A stretch of DNA of 5,572 nucleotides, taken from the NCBI GenBank assembly GCA_009788135.1, contig WQSA01000054.1, forward strand, positions 1-5,572, given 5' to 3'. Source of the DNA: Candidatus Fibrimonadales bacterium. Its GTDB lineage: Bacteria; Fibrobacterota; Fibrobacteria; Fibrobacterales; Fibrobacteraceae. A program made the translations under genes and the position numbers. The notes below the pieces were generated by a model, which did not search any database, was not told the DNA's origin, and saw nothing but the letters and a program-made list of their open reading frames with translations. Positions 1 to 5,572 of this stretch are shown piece after piece (position 1 is the stretch's first letter; each line of letters opens with the position of its first letter).

Positions 1-65
1 CCCTTGAACACAAGGGATTTTCCATCTTCTGCCGGCGCAGTTTTTTTAACAAGAAACTTAGGCAT
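1..65 (-). CDS. N-terminus of an unidentified protein, cut by the left window edge
   Basis: Reading the minus strand from an ATG at 65-63 gives an open frame of 21 complete codons to the window edge, beginning MPKFLVKKTAPAEDGKS. The composition looks like genuine coding sequence (a basic, beta-type N-terminus followed by a polar turn), and the gene would be divergent from mqnA with 86 bases between the two starts. The frame is closed upstream by a TGA at 83-81; an alternative TTG at 80-78 would add five residues. No clear Shine-Dalgarno sequence precedes the ATG. The fragment is too short to assign a family. It could be a chance open frame, but the competing plus-strand frame over the same bases makes a much less protein-like product. 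Confidence 0.4.
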   Translation of the reverse strand, partial: MPKFLVKKTAPAEDGKSLVFK

Positions 66-151
66 GGTCAGAAATACCAATCAAGGCGAAACGCGGTTAG
101 AATTTTGTGAAAGTGAATCATTTAGCCTTAATTTAGTTAATTTTATTCGCT

Positions 152-952
152 ATGGAATCTTTTTTAACTGTTGGACGCATTCCATTTTTGGTTTGCGCCC
201 CGTTTTTCCACCGATTTCTGGATAATCCGTTGCCTGGAATTCGCTTTTTAGACGGAGTTCCCAGCGAGCAGAACAAAAGACTCAGAGAGGGCGAAATTAT
301 GCTTTCCCCATCTTCTTCCATAGAATACGCAAAAAATCAGGAAAAATATGTTATTTGCAATAGATTTTGCACCTCAAGCACTCTTGAAATTCAATCGGTG
401 AAACTTTTTTCAAAATACAAATGGGAAAATTTGGATAAAAAAAATGTGCATCTAACTCAGGAAAGCGAGACTTCTGCGGTTCTGCTTAAACTTCTGTCGA
501 GCTTGCGGTTCAAGGTCTCTCCAATTTGGAATGGCGGCGAAAACTGCGATGCCAAGCTCTTGATAGGAGACCGAGCCTTGAGGGAAGGCTCGGAAAACAA
601 ATGGGAATACGCTTACGATTTAGCTTCTGTTTGGCAGGAATGGCAGAATATGCCTTTTGTTTTTGGATTGTGGATAATAAGAAAAGAAGCCTTGGGTAGA
701 GGCTCTCTGCTTGAAAATTATTTGAGCGAAACTCAAATCAGCATAAATGAATTCAAGGAAAATCGGAATGAGTGTTTGCGGAAATGGGAAAAGTTTTACC
801 CCCACGGTTTGCCGCAAGCTATGGCGTGCGATTATTACAATACTGTTGATTATAACTTTGGACCAGAGCACGAAAAATCTTTGAAAAAATTTTACGAGCT
901 TTGCGGATTGTCGGTTGATTTGAATATTTTGGAAATCATGAGCAACAGGTAA
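152..952 (+). CDS. mqnA: Chorismate dehydratase MqnA (futalosine pathway of menaquinone synthesis)
   Basis: MqnA is a cytoplasmic enzyme that removes water from chorismate to give 3-[(1-carboxyvinyl)oxy]benzoate, the first step of the futalosine route to menaquinone. The 266 residues match the usual family length, and I recognise the family signatures in order: an N-terminal strand GRIPFLVCAPFFH (8-20), GVPSEQN (35-41), SPSSSIEYA (52-60), EIQSVKLFSK (79-88), the ESETS loop (104-108), LLIGDRAL (136-143), YDLASVW (155-161) and MPFVFGLW (167-174). The start at 152 is preferred because the GRIPF strand belongs to the fold and an in-frame TAG lies at 134-136; there is no good Shine-Dalgarno sequence. 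No other mqn gene is visible. The last 61 bases overlap the convergent protease gene. MqnD shares the fold, but these motifs fit MqnA better. The assignment is from motif recognition, not a search. Confidence 0.88.
   Translation: MESFLTVGRIPFLVCAPFFHRFLDNPLPGIRFLDGVPSEQNKRLREGEIMLSPSSSIEYAKNQEKYVICNRFCTSSTLEIQSVKLFSKYKWENLDKKNVHLTQESETSAVLLKLLSSLRFKVSPIWNGGENCDAKLLIGDRALREGSENKWEYAYDLASVWQEWQNMPFVFGLWIIRKEALGRGSLLENYLSETQISINEFKENRNECLRKWEKFYPHGLPQAMACDYYNTVDYNFGPEHEKSLKKFYELCGLSVDLNILEIMSNR
571..593. repeat. Perfect 9-bp inverted repeat inside mqnA
   Basis: CCGAGCCTT at 571-579 is followed by a five-base loop and then its exact reverse complement AAGGCTCGG at 585-593. It lies in the mqnA codons for RALREGS, just after the conserved LLIGD motif. 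No T-run follows on either strand, so it is not a typical intrinsic terminator. A degenerate version with a similar outline (AGCCT, seven-base loop, AGGCT) lies at 688-704 in the same reading frame and encodes EALGRGS. Confidence 0.6.
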
Positions 953-1731
953 GCAAACAGCAGATAGATTACGGACATTGCAAGAGCGTAAAGCATTATG
1001 GAGTAAAAAAGAGCTAGCAAAACATCTGCTTTTGTTGCTAGCCAACCTGCCACTGCAAGGTCCTTTAACCCAAAGGTCAAAAATATATTAGCAATGAAAT
1101 TCACAAAGAAAATCAAGCACAGCAAGGTGATAAACCCGTTTGCGGCGCCTTTGAAATCTTCGGCGCTAAGCTTCATGTGGCTGGCAATTCCCATTGAAAG
1201 ATAAAGAAAGAGCCAAAACTTCCAATTGCTGAAATTCTCTATGCGAAAAAAGTTTCTGAAAATTTCCCAACCAGTTCCGGCTATGCTGCCGCTTAACTCT
1301 TCGGGCAGGTATTGAGGGAGCAAGATTCCCAGCAGTGCGTAAATTACCGTTGCGCCAAAGAGCATTGGCGCTATGCCTATAAAAAAATTTCCGATATTCT
1401 GGTAAGTGCTCTTAATATTGTATTCATGCTTTACATAGCCTAAGGTGCCATCTTCCGCAGGAGCAAAGAACTTGGCTTCCGTAATCTTATGCCTGAAAAG
1501 AACGCAGAAGACAGCATGGCCCATTTCGTGCACCGGGGTTCCAATCCAGCCGGTTAAGAATAATTCCGCTTTTTGGCCGACTGACTGGGAAAAAGCTCTA
1601 TCCCTGAGCCTGGAAACGAAGAATATTGCGAATCCTATAATGAAAAGCGCCCCCCAAAGCCATAAAATTTGGTCCAAACAGGCTTTTAGGGTGTTGTAAA
1701 GCAGTATAAACAGCTTGTCGGAGAAATCCAT
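892..1731 (-). CDS. M50-like (site-2-protease type) integral membrane zinc metalloprotease
   Basis: This 279-residue, very hydrophobic protein carries the zinc-protease motif HEMGH (H68, E69, H72) inside a membrane segment, the hallmark of intramembrane M50 proteases. Other segments lie at about 21-40, 112-138, 171-187, 199-222 and 235-268. The fourth ends in SHMKLSAED (184-192), where H185 or D192 could supply the third zinc ligand; that is inference. After the HExxH helix, FFAPAEDGTLGYVKHEYN (88-105) resembles the loop seen in M50-type proteins. There is no PDZ domain, so it is not a classic RseP. The ATG at 1731-1729 is the first possible start, since a stop lies four codons upstream; the sequence before it (TTTCACCCC) is no Shine-Dalgarno site. 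The gene is divergent from the SH3-like gene and its tail overlaps mqnA. The substrate is unknown. Confidence 0.72.
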   Translation of the reverse strand: MDFSDKLFILLYNTLKACLDQILWLWGALFIIGFAIFFVSRLRDRAFSQSVGQKAELFLTGWIGTPVHEMGHAVFCVLFRHKITEAKFFAPAEDGTLGYVKHEYNIKSTYQNIGNFFIGIAPMLFGATVIYALLGILLPQYLPEELSGSIAGTGWEIFRNFFRIENFSNWKFWLFLYLSMGIASHMKLSAEDFKGAANGFITLLCLIFFVNFIANIFLTFGLKDLAVAGWLATKADVLLALFYSIMLYALAMSVIYLLFAYLLLMISKIFKSTDNPQSS

Positions 1732-1765
1732 GGGGTGAAACTAGTAAATGCTGATTTCGTTGCTT

Positions 1766-1793
1766 AGTTGAGAGTTGAGAATGGAGAATTGAG
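1766..1793. repeat. Four heptanucleotide repeats, A(A/G)T(T/G)GAG
   Basis: Four units in exact seven-base register: AGTTGAG, AGTTGAG, AATGGAG and AATTGAG. They lie in the divergent intergenic region, just upstream of the presumed promoter of the SH3-like gene. The look of the tract (TTGAGA-type units) resembles the noncoding interspersed repeats found in many bacterial genomes, including those of Bacteroidota. Whether it is dispersed in this genome cannot be seen from one copy. Confidence 0.6.
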
Positions 1794-1803
1794 AATAACC
1801 GAG

Positions 1804-1832
1804 TTAATAAGCGCTTGTTATTTTACTATATT
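1804..1832 (+). promoter_or_regulatory. Possible sigma70-type promoter of the SH3-like / M23 operon
   Basis: TTAATA at 1804-1809 (4 of 6 to TTGACA) and TATATT at 1827-1832 (5 of 6 to TATAAT) are separated by 17 bases, which would place the transcription start near 1838-1840, just before the ribosome binding site. The spacer contains the perfect 8-base palindrome AAGCGCTT (1809-1816), which could be an operator half or chance. AT-rich intergenic DNA often gives such matches, and the promoter consensus for this phylum may differ. Confidence 0.4.
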
Positions 1833-1840
1833 CAGTACAG

Positions 1841-1845
1841 AGAGG
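1841..1845 (+). promoter_or_regulatory. Ribosome binding site deciding the ATG at 1851
   Basis: AGAGG ends five bases before the ATG at 1851. It is the only convincing Shine-Dalgarno sequence in the window. It favours 1851 over the in-frame TTG at 1815, which would put 12 extra residues ahead of an otherwise perfect signal peptide. Confidence 0.65.
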
Positions 1846-1850
1846 TTATT

Positions 1851-2297
1851 ATGAAAAAAGTTTTTCTAGTTCTGTTAGTGTTCGCGGTTGCGGGTGCTTT
1901 TGCCCAGAAAGCCACCAATAAGGTTAAGTCCAAAAGGGGCGATATTGAGCTTAAAGAATCTTCCGGCGGCGGCGGCAAAGTGGTTTGCGTTGCAAGCTTT
2001 AATGATGAAATGACCATCATAAAGCAACAGGATACCTACACTCTGGTTAGAGGCTCATGCGGTCAGGGTTGGGTGAGCAACTTTGATGTGGAAAAAGTTT
2101 TGCAGGGACCTGGCGACAAAGGCATGAACATTGAGGCCGTTGACGTTGTGGGATGGATGGATAACCCAAGCGCCGTGTTCGTTTTGGATCAGGACGCTGC
2201 CAGCTTTGAAGGTATTAACATCGATCGTAATTTCAACGATTACCTGAAAAACACGGTTGACAGAGAACAAACTGAAATGCGGAATCAAGAAAATTAA
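1851..2297 (+). CDS. Small exported protein with an SH3-like domain
   Basis: The 148-residue product starts with a clear Sec signal peptide (MKK, hydrophobic core 4-16, AFA-Q cleavage after A18). Residues about 25-83 read like a bacterial SH3 domain: basic start, beta-rich VVCVASF, a hydrophobic TIIKQQDTYTLV strand and the typical closing GQGWVSNF (71-78). Two cysteines, C46 and C70, could form a disulfide after export. The C-terminal part (about 95-148) holds GWMDNPSAVFVLD and INIDRNFNDYLKN, which I recognise only as a style of small exported protein, not as a named domain. Bacterial SH3 domains often bind peptidoglycan or partner proteins. The gene overlaps the following M23 endopeptidase gene, which makes an envelope role likely. 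The exact function is unknown. Start chosen from the ribosome binding site and signal peptide. Confidence 0.75.
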   Translation: MKKVFLVLLVFAVAGAFAQKATNKVKSKRGDIELKESSGGGGKVVCVASFNDEMTIIKQQDTYTLVRGSCGQGWVSNFDVEKVLQGPGDKGMNIEAVDVVGWMDNPSAVFVLDQDAASFEGINIDRNFNDYLKNTVDREQTEMRNQEN

Positions 2298-3615
2298 AAT
2301 TTATTTTTACATAATTGTATATATAGCATTATTATTTTCTTCCTGCAAGCAGGAAGAAAACATTGAGACCGCCGAAAAACAGCTTACACCCGAAGCTCAA
2401 CTTGCAGAAATTCAGCACAGAATAGATTCTCTTGAGAGCTTTGTTTCAACAGCTCCCATATTGAAACCTGCCACAGTGGCGCCTAATTTCGGGCTTTTCC
2501 AAACTTTGCAAAGCGTTGGTTTGGATTTAAAGCAGTCCTTGAAAATAATAAACACCCTTGCAGATACCGTTGAGCTTGGCACTTTGAGAGCGGGGCAGGT
2601 GTTTTGGGTTGGCTTTGACCAAAAGGATACCTCAAAGGCAATTCTATTCAGATATGCAGAAAACTTTGCGACTCTTCATTTTTTAATTATGGACAGCGCT
2701 GGCGAGTGGAAATATAAAATCGTTGAAAAACCAGTTAATGTTCGTTATTCCATGTATGAGGGAGTTTTGCATGAAGGCAGCAATTTATACAATACTTTGA
2801 GGGATATTGGCATTCCTCAGGTTATGGTTGGCGTTGTAGCAGGAGTTTTGGAATGCAAGGTAAGTTTTAGAACGGATGCGAGAGTTGGAGACAGATTTAA
2901 GATTTTACTGAAGGAAACTCGTTTTCAAGATTCCATATGGATAGGCGGCAAGGTTTTATATGCTGGTTATGATGGCTCAAAGGTAAAGCGCAGCGAGGCT
3001 TTTTTATATGAGGAAGCGGATCCCAAGAGTTCTTTTAACGCTCATTACACCGAAGATGGCGAAGCTCTTATACATTCAGGTTTAAGGTATCCGCTGGATC
3101 GTTTGCACATTACGAGCGGCTTTGGCTATCGCATTCATCCTATCACAGGCCAGCGTGCGTTTCACTCCGGGGTTGATTATCGCGGTTCGGTTGGAACGCC
3201 TGTGTATGCAGTTGCGGAAGGAGTTGTTGCGCAATCGTCTTATGACGATCATAGCGGAAATTTCGTTGCTATAAAACATTCGGATAACAGTCAGAGCTGG
3301 TATTTGCATTTGTCTCAGCGCGGGGTTGGGAGCGGAGCGCGAGTTAGAAGCCGGCAAGTTATAGGCAAGGTTGGCAATACCGGCAGGAGCAACGGTCCGC
3401 ATTTGCATTTTGCTATAAAACAGCCAAACGGCCAATGGATGAATCCGCTATTAAAAAAAATGATTGCCACGCCAAAGCTTGAGGGCGCAAAGCTTGCAGC
3501 GTTAACCGTGCAGGTGAAAAACATTCGTGAAATTTTGAGCAAAACGGAAGCTGCTGAGTCAATGGATATAGGAGATACTTTGCAAGCTACTGTGAAGTGG
3601 GTAGAAGCTCTGTGA
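2257..3615 (+). CDS. M23 (LytM-type) peptidoglycan DD-endopeptidase, lipoprotein, MepM/YebA-like
   Basis: Peptidases of this type cut peptide cross-bridges in peptidoglycan to allow wall growth or division. All zinc and catalytic residues are visible: HSGVD (H303, D307), YLHL (H351) and HLHF (H382, H384), so the enzyme should be active. Ahead of the peptidase domain (about 285-395), residues about 78-285 match the MepM/ShyA layout: a LysM/OapA-like segment (FQTLQSVGL, LRAGQVFWVGF), then the region with LYNTLRDIGIP and DARVGDRFKILL, leading into LDRLHITSGFGYRIHPITG. A tail of about 50 residues follows, as in MepM. The N-terminus is KKIKIYFYIIVYIALLFSSC, a lipoprotein signal with C30 as the likely lipidated cysteine. 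The start is uncertain: no in-frame ATG precedes the signal, leaving TTG at 2257 or CTG at 2272. The gene overlaps the SH3-like gene by 41 bases, suggesting coupled translation. Confidence 0.85.
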   Translation: MTENKLKCGIKKIKIYFYIIVYIALLFSSCKQEENIETAEKQLTPEAQLAEIQHRIDSLESFVSTAPILKPATVAPNFGLFQTLQSVGLDLKQSLKIINTLADTVELGTLRAGQVFWVGFDQKDTSKAILFRYAENFATLHFLIMDSAGEWKYKIVEKPVNVRYSMYEGVLHEGSNLYNTLRDIGIPQVMVGVVAGVLECKVSFRTDARVGDRFKILLKETRFQDSIWIGGKVLYAGYDGSKVKRSEAFLYEEADPKSSFNAHYTEDGEALIHSGLRYPLDRLHITSGFGYRIHPITGQRAFHSGVDYRGSVGTPVYAVAEGVVAQSSYDDHSGNFVAIKHSDNSQSWYLHLSQRGVGSGARVRSRQVIGKVGNTGRSNGPHLHFAIKQPNGQWMNPLLKKMIATPKLEGAKLAALTVQVKNIREILSKTEAAESMDIGDTLQATVKWVEAL

Positions 3616-3625
3616 AAATATTGCT

Positions 3626-5572
3626 CTAAGCCATCATTACCCTGTTTCTACCTTCGTGCTTTGCCTTGTAGAGAGCTTTGTCTGCAAGATTGATCACATC
3701 TTTGATGTTGTCTGCGGACATTACCGAGGCTACGCCAAAACTTGCAGACACCGTAAGCTTCACTTCTTCGAATACCATCGGTGTATCGCAGATTGCAGTG
3801 CGAATGCGCTCCGTGTGATTTATTGTATCCGCTTCGTTTATGTCGGAGATAAACAGAATAAATTCTTCACCGCCATAGCGTCCAAAAAGATCGTATGGGC
3901 GTATCGCAGAGTTCACTCTTTCTGCTGTGCATTTGAGCACTCTGTCTCCGATTAAGTGCCCATAAGTGTCATTTATGCTTTTGAAGTAATCCAAGTCGAA
4001 GATAGCGATGTACGAGTCGTTGCCGGTTCTTTTGATTCTTTCAATCTGCTTGGAAGTGAGATCCATAAAGCGCAACCTGTTCAGAATTCCCGTGAGCGAG
4101 TCTGTATGAGCAATCTTTTTTATTTTTCTCTCCATTTCGGCACGTAGAATTGTATTGACGCATAAGAGCGCTCCGTGATGCATAACATCGGCAAAGTCCT
4201 CTCTGAAATAACGCTCGTTTTTGTGATCCTCGTAAAGAACGAATCCCCAGAAGGTTTCGTTGATAAAGATTGGAGTTGCAAATACAGATACTGCGCCGGA
4301 AGCTTTCAGCAGAGCAGCTTCGCTGCCAGAGAGCTGTTTTACAGGGCTGTTTATGGATTTGCCGCTTGTAAAAATGCGTTTCCATTCTTTGGCAATATCG
4401 TCGTAGCGAATGTCTGCGAGTTTTACATCCATCTGCATAATGTCAGCCGTTTTGGTCCAGCGGTAGATTTGCAATGCCCGCAATCCATCTTCGCAGATGC
4501 TATTGCGGAAGACAGACACCCTGTCAAATCCGATTAAGTCTGAGCCTGGTTTTACGCCATCGTTCATAGTATCTTCAAAAGAGGCTTCGCCGTGAGAAAG
4601 AAAAATGGCAGCGGTTTTGCTGAGCGCTTCGGCATTTTTTCTGCTGAGTTTAATTTCTTTTATATGCCACCAGTTAAATATTATGTTGGATAGCAATGTG
4701 AGAAAGCCGATTATGATTATGATGAGAAAGGGAATAGTTGCGCGAACACGATCTCCATAGAAAAACGAAACCGGTATTTCGTATCCGTAAATCCAGCCAA
4801 CATTCTCTATTTTTATTCTCGCTATATACTTTTTAACATTGTCCATAGTAAGGAGTTTAATGGACACATTGCTGTTGGTCGTTTGGATATGCTCTATATT
4901 GCTAGTCTTTATGTCGCTGTATTTCGAGAATTTCACTCTGTCGCTGGTATCATCAACTTTGCTTGGCAGCAATTTTTCATTGGGATGCATGATAATGCTT
5001 TCGTTGCTGGTTAGCAAGAAAAAAGTTCCTGAAGAATTTGCATGCATACTGGAGAGCAAATCGGTAATATCGTTAGTGTTTATGTTAATTCCAATAACTC
5101 CGTTAACGCCATTGTTGAGCTGTATTTTTTTGCATATAGTAATAATAAGTTCGCCTGTCAGCTTGTCTATATACGGCTCGCTAACAATTGTTTTTCCAAA
5201 GTTTTTGTTTGCTTGTACATACCATATGCGCACAGTTGGATCGTATCCTAGCGGTATTTCCATTTTGTCATTGAGCACAACGGATTTATCTTCCATGCCT
5301 ATATAGGCTGCTATTACGCTAGGGCTTGTTGTGACAATTTTTGTAAAGAAATCCCCCAGCTTCTCCGTTTCGGTGACATTAAAATGGTGCAAATTTTCGC
5401 TCATCATGTCCACAATCATAATTTTTCTGGCAAACCACGCATTTATCTCCCTCTCTTGTTTTAAAGTATTAATGGTAAGCTGTTCTACTGTTGAGTTCCA
5501 GAACACCCTGAATTGCATAAGATACATATAGCCTAATATGCCAATGGACATTGCCAGCAATGCAACGCTTAT
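3626..5572 (-). CDS. Membrane diguanylate cyclase, Cache-GAF-GGDEF (N-terminus beyond the window)
   Basis: This enzyme would make cyclic di-GMP from two GTP. Numbering from the TTG at 5560-5558, a first membrane helix spans about 1-16, and the frame stays open to the window edge, so the true start lies outside. Residues about 30-265 form a periplasmic Cache sensor, recognised by YDPTVRIWY (106-114) and SEPYIDKLTGELIIT (127-141). A second helix lies at about 274-296. Residues about 310-475 read as a GAF domain (FDRVSVFR, VSVFATPIFINETFWGFVLYED). The GGDEF domain (480-642) has DSLTGILNR (487-495), FDLDYFKSIND (521-531) and the active-site GGEEF (563-567). RPYD (554-557), five residues before GGEEF, is a complete RxxD inhibitory site, so feedback by c-di-GMP is expected. 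The stop is 10 bases from the convergent M23 stop. The signal sensed is unknown. Confidence 0.9.
   Translation of the reverse strand: MSVALLAMSIGILGYMYLMQFRVFWNSTVEQLTINTLKQEREINAWFARKIMIVDMMSENLHHFNVTETEKLGDFFTKIVTTSPSVIAAYIGMEDKSVVLNDKMEIPLGYDPTVRIWYVQANKNFGKTIVSEPYIDKLTGELIITICKKIQLNNGVNGVIGININTNDITDLLSSMHANSSGTFFLLTSNESIIMHPNEKLLPSKVDDTSDRVKFSKYSDIKTSNIEHIQTTNSNVSIKLLTMDNVKKYIARIKIENVGWIYGYEIPVSFFYGDRVRATIPFLIIIIIGFLTLLSNIIFNWWHIKEIKLSRKNAEALSKTAAIFLSHGEASFEDTMNDGVKPGSDLIGFDRVSVFRNSICEDGLRALQIYRWTKTADIMQMDVKLADIRYDDIAKEWKRIFTSGKSINSPVKQLSGSEAALLKASGAVSVFATPIFINETFWGFVLYEDHKNERYFREDFADVMHHGALLCVNTILRAEMERKIKKIAHTDSLTGILNRLRFMDLTSKQIERIKRTGNDSYIAIFDLDYFKSINDTYGHLIGDRVLKCTAERVNSAIRPYDLFGRYGGEEFILFISDINEADTINHTERIRTAICDTPMVFEEVKLTVSASFGVASVMSADNIKDVINLADKALYKAKHEGRNRVMMA

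Noticed and set aside
1..16. CCCTTG-AACA-CAAGGG inverted repeat at the left edge
   Set aside because: The stem is only 6 bp, with no T-run, and lies inside the presumed coding sequence of the left-edge gene; chance is likely.
105..133. Possible promoter for mqnA (TTGTGA, then TTAATT after 17 bases)
   Set aside because: The -10 match is only 3 of 6 in very AT-rich DNA, so it cannot be supported, although a promoter must lie somewhere in 66-151.
4..225. Plus-strand open frame of 73 codons at the left edge
   Set aside because: It overlaps both the protein-like minus-strand frame at 1-65 and the start of mqnA, has no family features, and reads as a shadow frame.
620..1045. Minus-strand open frame of 141 codons across mqnA and the protease gene
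   Set aside because: It lies opposite the conserved MqnA motifs and out of frame with the protease; its composition is unlike a folded protein.
3457..3615. C-terminal tail of the M23 protein as a novel domain
   Set aside because: MepM/YebA-type proteins also carry a helical tail after the HLHF motif, so this is normal for the family.
4839..5306. Plus-strand hydrophobic open frame of 155 codons
   Set aside because: It is antisense to the Cache domain of the cyclase, whose motifs are clearly recognisable on the other strand; the hydrophobicity is a by-product of the opposite frame.

Overview
The window carries five or six bacterial protein genes and no RNA genes, insertion sequences or CRISPR arrays that I can see. 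The base composition leans towards AT. Three things suggest an anaerobic, Gram-negative-type bacterium: a futalosine-pathway menaquinone gene, a lipoprotein peptidoglycan hydrolase with an F-S-S-C lipobox, and a small exported SH3-like protein ending in an NIDRNF-type tail. Fibrobacterota or a related phylum of the FCB group is my best guess. That is an inference from protein style, not a demonstrated assignment. Most starts lack a clear Shine-Dalgarno sequence.

Layout from left to right. (1) At 1-65 on the minus strand is the probable N-terminus of a gene running off the left edge. (2) At 152-952 on the plus strand is mqnA, chorismate dehydratase, divergent from the left-edge gene. (3) At 892-1731 on the minus strand is an integral-membrane M50-like zinc metalloprotease, whose 3' end overlaps the 3' end of mqnA by 61 bases. 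(4) At 1732-1850 is a divergent intergenic region holding a short heptanucleotide repeat and a plausible promoter. (5) At 1851-2297 on the plus strand is a small exported SH3-like protein. It overlaps the start of (6), a M23 peptidoglycan endopeptidase lipoprotein at about 2257-3615. These two genes look like an operon. (7) At 3626 to the right edge on the minus strand is a Cache-GAF-GGDEF diguanylate cyclase, convergent with the M23 gene after a 10-base gap and lacking its extreme N-terminus.

How the genes may work together: the SH3-like protein and the M23 lipoprotein are best read as a cell-envelope pair, the first possibly a wall-binding or regulatory partner of the second. The M50-like protease is also a membrane protein, but nothing visible ties it to that pair. 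mqnA supplies respiratory quinone, and the diguanylate cyclase is an independent signalling gene. I found no strong evidence of a wholly new system. The points most worth following are the non-canonical or possibly frameshifted start of the M23 gene, the SH3/M23 pairing, the orphan M50-like protease, and the convergent gene ends with no terminator.
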